NCBI GenBank assembly: GCA_023138975.1
Contig: JAGLON010000004.1
Span: 62,001 to 126,000 of the forward strand
DNA: 64,000 nucleotides
Direction of reading: 5' to 3'
From: Candidatus Zixiibacteriota bacterium
GTDB lineage: Bacteria > Zixibacteria > MSB-5A5 > GN15 > JAAZOE01
Shown here piece by piece: positions 33,546 to 43,823 of the stretch. The notes below the pieces were generated by a model. It saw nothing but the letters and a program-made list of their open reading frames with translations. It was not told the DNA's origin and did not search any database. Position 1 is the stretch's first letter, and every line of letters starts with the position of its first letter. A program made the translations under genes and the position numbers.

Positions 33546-34880
33546 TTGGAATTTCTTGATTCGTTCTTTGCCACTGCTGTTGATTACGCCTGGGGACTAC
33601 CGTTAGTCGTATTATTAATATCTGCCGGAGTTTTTTTCACTCTGGCCGGGCGGTTTATCCCGTTTCGAGGTGTCCGGCATGCAATAGAAATCATCCGCGG
33701 AAAGTTTGACAAAGATGATGACCCCGGTGAGATTAGCCATTTTCAAGCGTTAACATCCGCCTTGTCAGCCACTATCGGTATGGGTAATATTTCCGGCGTC
33801 GCTATAGCGATCACTCTGGGTGGTCCGGGAGCAATATTCTGGATGTGGATTGCCGGACTGATAGGAATGTCCACTAAGTTCTTCACTTGTACTCTCGCCT
33901 GCCTCTACCGCAAAAAGGATGAGAATGGTATTGACCAGGGCGGCCCGATGTATTTTCTCGAAGTCGGCCTGGGTAAATATGCCAAGCCGCTAGCGATTAT
34001 GTTTGCCGTATTCGGGATGATCGGCTGCCTGGCCATGTTTCAGACCAACCAGCTTTCAGGGCTTCTTTATAACGACTATGGAATAAGCAAGTATATTACC
34101 GGGATCGTCTGCTCGATAGTAGTAGGTATCGTCATCATAGGCGGCATTGTCCGCGTTGGTCAGGTGACGAGTAAAATCGTTCCGATAATGTTTATACTGT
34201 ATCTTGTGTCCGCTCTTATAATCATCTTAAGTGATATTTCAGTGGTACCGGGAGTATTAAAATCTATTATTAGCCAGGCGTTCGGCGGCGAGGCAATTAT
34301 CGGAGGCGGTACGGCGGTAGCATTCAGGGAAGTATTAGTTACCGGAATCAAGCGGGCCGCCTTTTCCAATGAAGCCGGTATCGGAACAGCTCCAATGGCT
34401 CATGGGGCGGCAAAAACCAAAGAACCGGTCAGAGAAGGCTTAATTGCCATGCTTGGGCCGTTTTTGGACACTAATATAGTCTGCACAATAACCGCCATCG
34501 TCATCCTGTCTTCCGGCGTTCTAGCGACCGATGACGGTGTCGTCATGACCGTCAATGCCTTTGAACACGGAATGCCCGGTATCGGGCGCTACCTGCTCAC
34601 TTTGATAATAATTCTATTCTCTATTTCGACAATGATTTCATATTCATATTACAGCCTTAAATGCTCGCGGTATTTATTCGGATACAAATTTGGCAGTTAT
34701 TATGTATATATATATATTCTAAGTCTCTTCTTTTCATCGATTTGGACACAGAATATGGTCATCAATATATTGGATACTTCGTTTGCTATGATGGCAATAC
34801 CGACCCTGATTGGAACATTATTATTATCTCCGAAAGTAATTCAGGAAACAAAAAAGTACTATAAGAAGATGTCTCTGTAA
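33546..34880 (+). CDS. AGCS family Na+/H+:alanine or glycine symporter
   Basis: A 444-residue inner-membrane transporter with about ten helices. The AGCS signatures are clear: SALSATIGMGNISGVAIAITLGGPGAIFWMW, DQGGPMYFLE, and KRAAFSNEAGIGTAPMAHGAAK. The start is a TTG at 33546, after a GGAG site about 9 bp upstream; no ATG fits the N-terminus. The substrate (alanine, glycine or a related amino acid) and coupling ion cannot be told from sequence. It is divergent from the subtilase gene across a 215-bp AT-rich gap and appears monocistronic. Confidence 0.93.
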   Translation: MEFLDSFFATAVDYAWGLPLVVLLISAGVFFTLAGRFIPFRGVRHAIEIIRGKFDKDDDPGEISHFQALTSALSATIGMGNISGVAIAITLGGPGAIFWMWIAGLIGMSTKFFTCTLACLYRKKDENGIDQGGPMYFLEVGLGKYAKPLAIMFAVFGMIGCLAMFQTNQLSGLLYNDYGISKYITGIVCSIVVGIVIIGGIVRVGQVTSKIVPIMFILYLVSALIIILSDISVVPGVLKSIISQAFGGEAIIGGGTAVAFREVLVTGIKRAAFSNEAGIGTAPMAHGAAKTKEPVREGLIAMLGPFLDTNIVCTITAIVILSSGVLATDDGVVMTVNAFEHGMPGIGRYLLTLIIILFSISTMISYSYYSLKCSRYLFGYKFGSYYVYIYILSLFFSSIWTQNMVINILDTSFAMMAIPTLIGTLLLSPKVIQETKKYYKKMSL

Positions 34881-35102
34881 GATTGTTTTGGTCGTTGACT
34901 TTCATTATAAATTGCCGAGATGCCCACATCGCGGTGACTACCAACAAGTTACTGACCGCCACATTGTGGCATAAGCCCAAACAGCTTGCATAAGTATATT
35001 TTTACTTTATCTAAAATGTTCTTACGAATTTGGTTTTTATTGCCGATAACATAAGTAGGTTTCTTATGGATAACACTATCAATTTAGGATACAATATCAA
35101 TT

Positions 35103-35510
35103 ATGAGTAAATTCAAAAAATATCATATCGGCATCCCTGAAATGGATAGTCAACACGAGAAATTACTATCTAATATTGATAAATTGCGCAACAGCATTAT
35201 AGCCAAAGACACTGCTGTGCAAATTAACGACTCAATTTCGGAAATGATGCATTATGTAAAAGTTCATTTTACTGCCGAGGAGAGTTTACTAAAAAAGGCC
35301 GGATACCCCGGCTTCGATAATCATGTACTAAAACACCGCCAGTTTATAAAGAAAGTCGTTGAATACCACAAGCGAACCTCGGCCGGCACGACTCCATCAA
35401 AGTATGAACTTATTTCTTTTTTACAGGAATGGGCTAATAATCATATTTTAACGGATGATAAAAAGTACGCCGAGTATATCATCAATATGGTTGAGGTGAA
35501 ATCCGGATAG
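35103..35510 (+). CDS. Bacteriohemerythrin
   Basis: A 135-residue four-helix protein that binds O2 at a non-heme di-iron centre. Ligand motifs are all visible: MDSQHEKLL (first His), HYVKVHFTAEE (His and Glu), HVLKHRQF (two His), and NNHILTDDKKY (final His and Asp). A single-domain form like this may store or sense oxygen in the cytoplasm. There is no obvious ribosome-binding site, and an AT-rich 220-bp leader separates it from the transporter gene. It is convergent with cysE, 4 bp apart. Confidence 0.93.
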   Translation: MSKFKKYHIGIPEMDSQHEKLLSNIDKLRNSIIAKDTAVQINDSISEMMHYVKVHFTAEESLLKKAGYPGFDNHVLKHRQFIKKVVEYHKRTSAGTTPSKYELISFLQEWANNHILTDDKKYAEYIINMVEVKSG

Positions 35511-35514
35511 GTTT

Positions 35515-36081
35515 TTACTTTTCTTCTTTATAGCTTGTCGGTAACGGCTTTAGATGCACTTTACTACCATCTTTTCGAACGATCACCCCGGGTGTACCAA
35601 CAACAGTGCAATTGTCAGGAATATCCACCATATAAATAAATGTATTGGCTCCAATATTTACATTGTTGCCAATGGTAAGCGGACCCAAGATAGTCGCGCC
35701 AGTTCCGATTGCTACATTATTACCCATTGTCGGATGGCGCTTTTTCTTATGATGACCGGTTCCACCTAATGTGACATTATGGAATAAAACGCAATTATCC
35801 CCAATCTTGGCAGTCTCTCCGATAACAATTCCAGCTCCATGATCGATAAACAGACCACTCCCGATATTAGCTCCGGGATGGATTTCCACACCGGTAAGAA
35901 ACCGGCTAATCTGGGAGAACATTCTTGGAAAGAACGGAACTCTAAGATTCCAGAGAACATGTATGAAGCGGTGCATAAATATGGCATGAAAACCAGGATA
36001 CAGCAGAAACTCTATATTTCTGGAAGCCGGGTCATTTATCCTGATAGCCTTGGCATCTGCAAAAATTCTTTTAAGTATCAT
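35515..36081 (-). CDS. cysE: Serine O-acetyltransferase
   Basis: This enzyme makes O-acetylserine for cysteine synthesis. The 188 residues are the short form without the long N-terminal helical domain. The left-handed beta-helix hexapeptides run from [15 protein letters not shown] through [11 protein letters not shown]; the catalytic [10 protein letters not shown] and the CoA-contact [11 protein letters not shown] are intact. It sits at the end of a minus-strand run that also contains a cysteine desulfurase and mnmA, a loose sulfur-metabolism association. Confidence 0.94.
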   Translation of the reverse strand: MILKRIFADAKAIRINDPASRNIEFLLYPGFHAIFMHRFIHVLWNLRVPFFPRMFSQISRFLTGVEIHPGANIGSGLFIDHGAGIVIGETAKIGDNCVLFHNVTLGGTGHHKKKRHPTMGNNVAIGTGATILGPLTIGNNVNIGANTFIYMVDIPDNCTVVGTPGVIVRKDGSKVHLKPLPTSYKEEK

Positions 36082-36118
36082 CGTGTCTCGTCAGTTTATT
36101 TTCAAATAAATACGTGAT

Positions 36119-38635
36119 TTATTTTTTCTTGAATAAATTATTAATGAATTTATTCGCTTCTTTTTTTAACTTTTCCTCAACTTTGCTTTTAACGGCATCA
36201 TTTTCGGTTGAAATATTGGCAATATCCGGTTTTTCATAGGTCCCGATAATTTTGAAATTTACTTTAACGCGTCCCCGGTCGTCTTTCAATAAATCTCCGA
36301 GGAAATTCATATTTTGCGAATATTGTTCGGACAAATACAATCCAACCTGAAGATCCAGTTTTTTATCGATAAAGGCTATCGTGCCTACGATATCCCAATC
36401 ACCCATTCGATTGAAAACTTTGGTACCATCCAAGAGGAGTTTACCGTCTCGAATGAGAATATCGGAGACCAGGTTTTTAATCTGTTCTTCCTCAAATGTT
36501 TTAAAGCTGAATTTGTCGGCTAACTTCTCTATTAAATCAATGTTAACAATCCGGCCCTCATCAATCTTTACATTGCTCTCAGCACTCATTGACTTGATGA
36601 AGTCTTCGGGTTCACTCCCCCGGCCTGCCAGCCGCCCTTTAGCATTTACCTTACCGAACAGATGCCCGCCAAGATTAGCCAATTGAGTCATAACTTCGTT
36701 GGCTTCAATATTTTCAGCCTGGAATTCCGATTTTACAAACGGTTGATACATATCATTAATATCAACCGAACCATCAGCCTGGATATCTCCGCCATAAATC
36801 ATACACTTGATGTTATGATAAGAAATAATCCCGTCATTGTATTCCAGTCGCCCGGTTATTCCAGTGAACTCCATCTCGCGGAAAATAAATTTATCGACAG
36901 CAATCGTGCCTTGAGCCTCAATATCAGGAATAAATATTGGCAAAGAAGCATCATTGGCCGCAATGGTTCCTGAGGATGATATTGAGGGTGATGAGCTGGA
37001 GGAGGGTGCAGAAGAGGATACTGTCGAGGATGGGTTTTCTACCGCTGCATCCTCAGGCAATAGGATGTCATAATTAATTAGCGATGAAGATAACTTGAAA
37101 TCAAGAGATGGTTTCCTATGCCCGCCTTTCGGCTCTAAAAGATGCGCGAAACCATTCGTAACAGTCCCTGACAGCGACAGATTAACGCCCGGATATTCAG
37201 CGTAAAGCTGTTCGACTTCAACACTGTTTTTCTTAAAGAGGAGATCTATATCAAGCCGTTCCAACGGTGATGTCAGACTATCGTTGTTAAAAAACATCTT
37301 GTCCAACGTCAATCGTCCGAGAACTTTGGTGTTCACCCAATTCGACTTAATCCCGCTAATCGAAAGATCAAAATCAGCATTCCCCTTAAGCTCATTATTC
37401 AGCGATTTATCTAAAAACGGCGTTAAGCCGCTGATATCATAGAGACCTTTTGTCTTCAGGCTATAAGTCAGATCATCCCAGTTTGAAACATTTCCAGCAA
37501 TCGCAAATGGTTTCCCCGAAAGGGTACCTCCGCTTGAAACGAACGAAACTGAATCGGAGTTAAAATCAACTTTGAGCGACTCGAAACTAAGACGTCCGGC
37601 AATATTCTGGTACCCCGCCGTAAGATCGCTAAAAGTAAAACTACCAACCAGATACGGTTGTCTTTTTGATTTTAATTCTATGCGCGACTCAACGTTTCCG
37701 GTTATCTCTCCCTGCAAACGTAAATCATCGGGATTGAAATTTTCACTCGACGGTATATACTTTAGTAAAGGCTCAATTGAGACATCGGAGGCACTTATTT
37801 TGGCAAAAATAGATGACGGGTCTTTGAAATTTCTGATAGTCGATTCAACGTCGAAAGCGATACCGTTGATTTCAAGTCGGGTCTTCTCAAAAGTAATATC
37901 GGAGTTTTGAAAATCAATTCCTGCATTATAAGCCAGCTTGATATCTACGGGGAGCTTATTAGGAAGCAATTCGGAAGTCATAGACGGAATATGAATCGTC
38001 CCATTCGAACGGCCGCTTTTACCATCTGGGTTTAGATGTAAGCGGGATTTCATCGAGAAATTATTCAGTGTGAATTTATATTCCGACGAATCGTCAGTGT
38101 AGATAATATCACCATGATTTATTTCAGCCCAATCAACGGCGAAGGCAGTCATGGCGACTTCTTCCGAGGTCACTTTTTCCTTTGGGCCAAGCGGAGTTTG
38201 TATTGGCTTCCCTCCGGTGTGAATCTCAAAGCTATAATTAACTCTACCGTCGGGAGCTTTACGCAGTTTTAGTACGGGATGTTCAATGATAATTTCCGTG
38301 AATTTATACTCACCCGAAATCAAAGGCAATAACTCGACACCGCATTGTAGTTTGTCTACCGAAACAAACTCTCCGCCCGCAAAATCCTCAGGATTGTAAA
38401 TTCTAATTCCGGTCAATTCCAAATGAGGCGTGGGAAATATAGAAAAAGATATATCATCAAGTTCAACCTGCCGCTGGAGCATATCTTCGGCTTGTTTGAT
38501 CAATTCGCCTTTCAGCCTCTCAGCCGGGAAAAATAATGTCGCTCCTACATAGACAACTATTATAAGCAGAATTCCGACTATAAATAATCGAGTAAGACAT
38601 CCCATTCCTTGAGATTTTTTCTTTTTGTCGACCAT
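36119..38635 (-). CDS. AsmA family envelope protein
   Basis: An 838-residue protein anchored by one N-terminal helix (about 12-34). The start of the mature part, LFFPAERLKGELIKQAEDMLQRQVELDDISFS...PHLELTGIRIYNP, is the classic AsmA-like pattern. A long repetitive beta-rich region follows, and the C-terminal region carries the AsmA_2-like LGGHLFGKVNAKGRLAGRG. A Ser/Pro-rich linker (SSAPSSSSSPSISSS) breaks it near residue 555. AsmA proteins form beta-groove bridges that move phospholipid to the outer membrane, as TamB does; a TamB is encoded further along this strand. Confidence 0.88.
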   Translation of the reverse strand: MVDKKKKSQGMGCLTRLFIVGILLIIVVYVGATLFFPAERLKGELIKQAEDMLQRQVELDDISFSIFPTPHLELTGIRIYNPEDFAGGEFVSVDKLQCGVELLPLISGEYKFTEIIIEHPVLKLRKAPDGRVNYSFEIHTGGKPIQTPLGPKEKVTSEEVAMTAFAVDWAEINHGDIIYTDDSSEYKFTLNNFSMKSRLHLNPDGKSGRSNGTIHIPSMTSELLPNKLPVDIKLAYNAGIDFQNSDITFEKTRLEINGIAFDVESTIRNFKDPSSIFAKISASDVSIEPLLKYIPSSENFNPDDLRLQGEITGNVESRIELKSKRQPYLVGSFTFSDLTAGYQNIAGRLSFESLKVDFNSDSVSFVSSGGTLSGKPFAIAGNVSNWDDLTYSLKTKGLYDISGLTPFLDKSLNNELKGNADFDLSISGIKSNWVNTKVLGRLTLDKMFFNNDSLTSPLERLDIDLLFKKNSVEVEQLYAEYPGVNLSLSGTVTNGFAHLLEPKGGHRKPSLDFKLSSSLINYDILLPEDAAVENPSSTVSSSAPSSSSSPSISSSGTIAANDASLPIFIPDIEAQGTIAVDKFIFREMEFTGITGRLEYNDGIISYHNIKCMIYGGDIQADGSVDINDMYQPFVKSEFQAENIEANEVMTQLANLGGHLFGKVNAKGRLAGRGSEPEDFIKSMSAESNVKIDEGRIVNIDLIEKLADKFSFKTFEEEQIKNLVSDILIRDGKLLLDGTKVFNRMGDWDIVGTIAFIDKKLDLQVGLYLSEQYSQNMNFLGDLLKDDRGRVKVNFKIIGTYEKPDIANISTENDAVKSKVEEKLKKEANKFINNLFKKK

Positions 38636-38675
38636 GCTTTCCCCGGTAATTATATTTGCTTTAATCTAATAAAAA

Positions 38676-39359
38676 CTATAGTTCCAAAGACTCATTCGGT
38701 TTTAAGATAACGACGTCAACACCTGAACCATCAAGCCGTTTTTTGAAATCTTCCGGTTCAGCGTTGATAATATCCCATGTATTATAATGTATTGGAACCA
38801 CAACCTTGGGATTAACAAACTCAACCGCCTTTACCGCATCATCTATTCCCATAGTAAAGTTATCGCCAATCGGCACAAACATTACATCGATATTGTCTAA
38901 TTCCCCGATTAATTTCATATCCAAAAAGAGGCCGGTATCACCGGTATGATAAACTGTTTTACCGCCTATACTGAAGACGAATCCACACGGATTGCCGGTG
39001 TACTCAAGACCTGATTCACCTGCTGCCGACCCATGATGAGCAATTGTTAATTTAACCCGGCCAAATTCAAAACTATAGGCTCCGCCAATATGCATATTAT
39101 GTGCCTGGGCACCTTTATTCGTTACCCATACAGCCAGCTCATTGGGAGCGATAATTGTCGCTCCGGTACGCTTTGAAATAGCGATGGAATCGCCCAGATG
39201 ATCGCTATGGCCGTGCGTGGCAAGGATATAATCGACATCTATTTCTTCCGGTGTTAAAGTCGCCTGAGGGTTACCGGTTAAAAACGGATCTATTACAATC
39301 TTATATTTTCCATCTGTGGCAGAGACACAGGAATGACCAAGAAAGGTAAGTTTCAGCAT
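38676..39359 (-). CDS. UPF0173 metal-dependent hydrolase (MBL fold)
   Basis: A 227-residue metallo-beta-lactamase-fold protein of the UPF0173/YtkL group. Metal ligands are visible as HGHSDH (about 50-55), a further His in IAHHGS, Asp in HTGDTGLF, and the final His in VPIHYNTW. The substrate is unknown. It is transcribed with mnmA upstream (84 bp) and the AsmA gene downstream (40 bp). Confidence 0.9.
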   Translation of the reverse strand: MLKLTFLGHSCVSATDGKYKIVIDPFLTGNPQATLTPEEIDVDYILATHGHSDHLGDSIAISKRTGATIIAPNELAVWVTNKGAQAHNMHIGGAYSFEFGRVKLTIAHHGSAAGESGLEYTGNPCGFVFSIGGKTVYHTGDTGLFLDMKLIGELDNIDVMFVPIGDNFTMGIDDAVKAVEFVNPKVVVPIHYNTWDIINAEPEDFKKRLDGSGVDVVILKPNESLEL

Positions 39360-39443
39360 GTATTCCTCTCCACTTTATAATGAATTATTAATCAAGAAAG
39401 ATAACTCTGGTAAATCAACAATAATTAATTGAACAGAGAGCAA

Positions 39444-40544
39444 TTAGTCAATAATACCACCGGCAAGAACCGTACCCCCGTCAAAAATAACCGCAGATTG
39501 TCCCGGTGTAATTGCCGGTTGAGGAGACTCAAAGAGTATTCGCAGGCGGCCTTTCGATTCCGGAACTATTTTTGAGGGACAGGCTGAGTGCTGATAGCGG
39601 ATTTGAGTGAGTCCGTCAAACGGCTCATTGGTCGGAGATTTTGAGACCCAGTTTACTTGAGATATCGTAAACTCATGGGAGTGGACAGCTTTCTTGTTGC
39701 CGACGACAACACGATTGTTGCCGACATCAATTTTATTGACATAAAGAGGCGTTGGATTGGAAATCCCCAAACCTCTCCTTTGGCCTATGGTATAGAATGG
39801 TACGCCTCTGTGACGTCCGAGTATATTTCCTTCTTCATCAATGATATCGCCAGGCGGAATATCTTTATCTGTCCGTTCACGGATAAACCGTTCGTAATTA
39901 TTATCCGCAATAAAGCAGATTTCCATACTTTCAGCGACTTTTGCCGTTTTTAGTCCGGCTTTTTCAGCAATCACCCGGACTTCCTTTTTCTCTAAATTTC
40001 CAAGTGGTAAAAAGGTTCTCGCCAGCGCCTCCTGAGAAATACCCCAGAGCGCATAGGCTTGGTCCCGGGTGCAGTCTATTCCCCGGCGGAGGTAATTGCG
40101 CTGTTCAGATTCATCGAACCCGGTAATGGCATAATGGCCAGTCGCGATATAATCACAACCTATCCCTCGGGCGTAGCGCAGAAACATTTCCCATTTAATC
40201 TCGGTATTGCACAGGACACAGGGATTTGGAGTCCGGCCTTTGCTATATTCTGTAACGAAATTTTCGATTACGGTGTTTTTAAACTCTTTGGAGAAATCTA
40301 TGACATAGTGGCGGATACCAAGATTTTCGCAGACGGTTCGGGCATTGTTGATGGCGTTGAGGTCGCAGCAACCGCCGTCGGCACGAGCATGTTCCTGGCC
40401 TCCAACGTCACTGTAGTCCCAGAGCTTCATGGTCGCGCCATAGACAGTATAGCCCTGCTCTTTCAGCAAATAAAGAGCTACCGAGCTGTCAACCCCGCCC
40501 GACATGGCCACCAGAATATGTTTATCTTGATTTTTCCGACTCAT
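39444..40544 (-). CDS. mnmA: tRNA-specific 2-thiouridylase MnmA
   Basis: This enzyme installs the 2-thio group on U34 of Lys, Glu and Gln tRNAs. The 366 residues carry the PP-loop AMSGGVDSS at about 13-21, the first catalytic Cys in TPNPCVLCN, the second in AESMEICFI, and the tRNA-binding C-terminal beta domain. It starts 36 bp after the cysteine desulfurase gene, which would supply the persulfide sulfur. The pair is a common association in bacteria without the full Tus relay; no tus gene is present here. Confidence 0.96.
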   Translation of the reverse strand: MSRKNQDKHILVAMSGGVDSSVALYLLKEQGYTVYGATMKLWDYSDVGGQEHARADGGCCDLNAINNARTVCENLGIRHYVIDFSKEFKNTVIENFVTEYSKGRTPNPCVLCNTEIKWEMFLRYARGIGCDYIATGHYAITGFDESEQRNYLRRGIDCTRDQAYALWGISQEALARTFLPLGNLEKKEVRVIAEKAGLKTAKVAESMEICFIADNNYERFIRERTDKDIPPGDIIDEEGNILGRHRGVPFYTIGQRRGLGISNPTPLYVNKIDVGNNRVVVGNKKAVHSHEFTISQVNWVSKSPTNEPFDGLTQIRYQHSACPSKIVPESKGRLRILFESPQPAITPGQSAVIFDGGTVLAGGIID

Positions 40545-40580
40545 AATTGTTTATACGTCGGGAGTTAAAGATCCGTCAAC

Positions 40581-41750
40581 TTAAGCCGGCTTTTTATAAG
40601 CCGCTGACATTTCCCGCAGCCGGTTTATAATCTCCGGTAATACCGAAGCGGTGTATTCAAGCTGCTCTTTAGTGGTATCCTTGCCCATCGAAAAACGAAT
40701 TGATCCTTGAGCCAGTAGAACATCCACATCCATAGCCTTTAGGACATGGGAGGCTTCGAGAGAGCCCGAAGTACAGGCTGAGCCAGATGAAACGGCGATA
40801 CCTTTGATGTCCAGAGAAAGGATAATAGCCTCTCCCTCAACACCCAGGAAAGACAGATTGACTGTTGATTTAACCCGGTTCTCGACAGAACCATTTAGAA
40901 AGACATCAGGAACTTTTGACTGAACTTCGTTGATGAAGAACTCACTGAGCTCTTTCATACGAGCTTGTTCTTGATCTATTTTTCCAATCGCGATTTCCAT
41001 CGCTTTGGCCAATCCGACTATAGATACTACATTTTCGGTACCGGCTCGTTTGCGCCGCTCATGGGCGCCGCCGTGAGACAGCGGAGTAATCTTGGTGCCT
41101 TTGCGGATATACAGAACGCCTATTCCTTTGGGGCCATATACTTTGTGACCCGATAAAGAAAGCATATCGATGCCCAGGTCGTTCACATTTACAGGAATCT
41201 TTCCAATTGCCTGAACCGCATCAGTATGAAAGACAACGCCAGCTTCTTTGCAAACGGCAGCCATTTCTTTGATCGGCTGAATAACTCCGGTTTCATTATT
41301 GGCCATCATGACTGACACCAGCGAAGTTTCAGGCTTAATCGCCTTTTTCAACTGCTCAATTGACACAATGCCATCATGGTCACAACCGATATAATCGGCA
41401 GTAAAACCATTCTTTTCCAGAAAATGAACCGATTCGAGTATGGCATGGTGCTCAATTAGTGAAGTTATGATATGATTGCGGTTTTTCTTTAAACCGGAAT
41501 AAGCCGCACCCTTGACCGCTAAATTATCGGCTTCGGTACCGCCTGATGTAAAATATATCTCCGAAGGTTTGGCGCCCAGAAGATTCGCGATTTTCTCGCG
41601 AGCTTCTTCCATGAGTACTTTCGCCTTTTGTCCCATATTATGAACCGATGAGGGGTTGCCGTAGGTTTCAGACATATGCTTATACATCTCGGCAATAACA
41701 TCCTCGTGCATCGGGGTTGTGCTGTTGTTATCAAGGTAAATTTGTTCCAT
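40581..41750 (-). CDS. NifS/IscS-type cysteine desulfurase
   Basis: A PLP enzyme that releases sulfur from cysteine as an enzyme-bound persulfide. I start at the ATG at 41750 (MEQIYLDNNSTTPM), the usual N-terminus; a reading from 41765 adds five residues with no ribosome-binding site. PLP contacts: NETGVIQP, HTDAVQAIGK, and the Schiff-base Lys in LSGHKVYGPKG. The persulfide Cys is in SSGSACTSGSLEASHVL. The length (389) fits group I enzymes. It lies directly upstream of mnmA (36 bp) and is not part of an isc or suf operon here. Confidence 0.94.
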   Translation of the reverse strand: MEQIYLDNNSTTPMHEDVIAEMYKHMSETYGNPSSVHNMGQKAKVLMEEAREKIANLLGAKPSEIYFTSGGTEADNLAVKGAAYSGLKKNRNHIITSLIEHHAILESVHFLEKNGFTADYIGCDHDGIVSIEQLKKAIKPETSLVSVMMANNETGVIQPIKEMAAVCKEAGVVFHTDAVQAIGKIPVNVNDLGIDMLSLSGHKVYGPKGIGVLYIRKGTKITPLSHGGAHERRKRAGTENVVSIVGLAKAMEIAIGKIDQEQARMKELSEFFINEVQSKVPDVFLNGSVENRVKSTVNLSFLGVEGEAIILSLDIKGIAVSSGSACTSGSLEASHVLKAMDVDVLLAQGSIRFSMGKDTTKEQLEYTASVLPEIINRLREMSAAYKKPA

Positions 41751-41856
41751 AATACTCTCACTCATTAGTGTAATATATGTATTTCAAGTTGGCTACCCAT
41801 AATAGTACAAAACGGTTATATTGTCAATCCACTTTACCACAATTATCCTCTTTCGC

Positions 41857-43815
41857 CTAAAAGGCATACAGAATGGTAATATGCCACCGATCTCCTTTAC
41901 CATAGCCTTCTCTATCAAGCCGATAAGCGTAATCAAGGCGAAGCGGTCCGGCTGGGGACATGAACTGCAGTCCGGCTCCGTAAGAGAACAATAATTTGTC
42001 AGGGCTCAGGTCGGAAAGAGACTCAAACCCGTTACCAATATCTACGAAGGTTGAACCCCAGAATTTCCAGAATAGGGGGAATCGAAATTCCTGATTGAAT
42101 ATAAAATACGCGTTAGATCCAACATTGACTGTTTGCTCGGAAAAAGAACTATCATTTGGATTAATTGTGTATTCGGTTACCCGTGGGCCGATTGAATTTT
42201 CATCAAAACCGCGAATAGAGTTTGCTCCGCCTAAATAAAAACGGTCATTTAGTGGCACCTCGCTGGATGAGCCGAATTCTTTTACCCAGCCCCCCTTGAG
42301 GCGAGTGGCATAAATAATGCTTGCAAACCCGGGTTGGTAACGGGCCCAGGAGAACTCAAACTTCAAAAAGCTATCATCCCCGCCCAAAAAACCACCGACA
42401 TATTGAGTAAAATAAGTTGTATAAGAACCTGATTTCGGGACAAATTTATCGATGCGGGTATCTCGTACGATAACAGCAGTGAATTTTCTCCGGACACTAA
42501 TTTCTTGCTCATTCTTAATTTCCGCCGCTGCAATATCACTTACGGCATAAATATTCACGTTTTCATATTCACCTGAGAATACGGCATAGAATTGCTCTGA
42601 CCATTCCTTACGAGTGGATAGCGCCAGAAGCCATTTCTGAATCCGATAGTCCTGAATTTGTGAGCGTACCCCCGGTTCGAACCGGGCCGTTAAAGTAATC
42701 GGAAGTCGAAATCCGGCAAACCATGGGTCAGTAAACCGCATCTGGTATCGATGCCGGATGATGCGCCAATCGGTAAAAATGACAAAGCGTGAGTTAATTG
42801 AAAACTCTACCCGACGTGAAGTAAAAATATTTCGTTTTCCCCACGAGGTGGAAAAATCCCAGGTTAAATCCTGGAGAGAATCCTGACTGGCGCCGGTCTT
42901 AAGGGCAATGTAATGGGCTTTTCGTTCGATGGCTGAAAAGCGGAAATCGGGGTTAATATCAAGCGTCTTTTCTTTTCCATTACCACCGTTCTTTTTGGAG
43001 AAATCCAAATTTATAGAATTGAACAACCCGGTTCGATAAAGTCTTTTTTGCGTGTCGAAAATTTTTTCACGGCTATACGGTTCACCTTTTTTAAAAGTTA
43101 TTTCCCGACGGGCCAATTCAGGGGAATAGATTCTAAGACTATCAATAAGCACATCACCAAATCTAACGAAAGGTCCCTCACTGCCAGTAATGAATATTTT
43201 CGTGTTTTGCGGTCCAAGAGAGCTGTCAATTTTGTGGATAAACTCAGCATAGGGATATCCATTATTGGAACAAACAGTTTTCAGGCTGAATAGAATCGTA
43301 TTGAGCTTCACCGGATTAACCGGCTCGCCAACTCTCATATTATGGGCTAAATCTCTGATGGTTCTGGCAAACGGCAGACTATCATTAATGGTTAGTCTCA
43401 CTTCTCCGATTATAAACCGACGGCCCTCATTAATGCTAATATAAATAATCGCGCTGGAATCTACCGGATAAACCTCCACTTGCTCGTTGACTATTATATT
43501 AAGAAAACCTTCTTTCAGATACAGATATTGAACTTCGAGGGTGTCGCGATTAACGGTATAACGGAGGACTTTATTTCGAGAACCGGATTTAAGCGACTGC
43601 CAAATGCTGTTAGTCCGGGAATAGAGTCGGGAACGTATCTTGGAATCCGAGAAGAATTCGTTGCCTTCAATATTAATAATAGAAATATATGGTTCATCGG
43701 CCAGCCATGAACGATACAGCTTATCTCTCTTGTAAGCAGATTGCGCCGATATTGATGCCGCGCAGAAAAAACAAATCAGCGATAAAATGATTATAATAAA
43801 ACTTCGCCTTAACAT
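41857..43815 (-). CDS. tamA: Omp85-family TamA/BamA-like outer-membrane protein
   Basis: An outer-membrane assembly barrel of about 652 residues. The signal peptide follows the ATG at 43815 (MLRRSFIIIILSLICFFCAASISA), the better start; the reading from 43836 lacks a ribosome-binding site. POTRA repeats cover about 40-300 (ISIINIEGNEFFSDSKIRSRLY, and FGDVLIDSLRIYSPELARREITFKKGEPYSREKIFDTQKRLY). The C-terminal barrel has the diagnostic GGANSIRGFDENSIGPR loop and ends in Phe. It begins 8 bp after the tamB stop, the pairing that identifies it as TamA-like rather than BamA. The exact client proteins are unknown. Confidence 0.88.
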   Translation of the reverse strand: MLRRSFIIIILSLICFFCAASISAQSAYKRDKLYRSWLADEPYISIINIEGNEFFSDSKIRSRLYSRTNSIWQSLKSGSRNKVLRYTVNRDTLEVQYLYLKEGFLNIIVNEQVEVYPVDSSAIIYISINEGRRFIIGEVRLTINDSLPFARTIRDLAHNMRVGEPVNPVKLNTILFSLKTVCSNNGYPYAEFIHKIDSSLGPQNTKIFITGSEGPFVRFGDVLIDSLRIYSPELARREITFKKGEPYSREKIFDTQKRLYRTGLFNSINLDFSKKNGGNGKEKTLDINPDFRFSAIERKAHYIALKTGASQDSLQDLTWDFSTSWGKRNIFTSRRVEFSINSRFVIFTDWRIIRHRYQMRFTDPWFAGFRLPITLTARFEPGVRSQIQDYRIQKWLLALSTRKEWSEQFYAVFSGEYENVNIYAVSDIAAAEIKNEQEISVRRKFTAVIVRDTRIDKFVPKSGSYTTYFTQYVGGFLGGDDSFLKFEFSWARYQPGFASIIYATRLKGGWVKEFGSSSEVPLNDRFYLGGANSIRGFDENSIGPRVTEYTINPNDSSFSEQTVNVGSNAYFIFNQEFRFPLFWKFWGSTFVDIGNGFESLSDLSPDKLLFSYGAGLQFMSPAGPLRLDYAYRLDREGYGKGDRWHITILYAF

Positions 43816-43823
43816 TGTCTCTT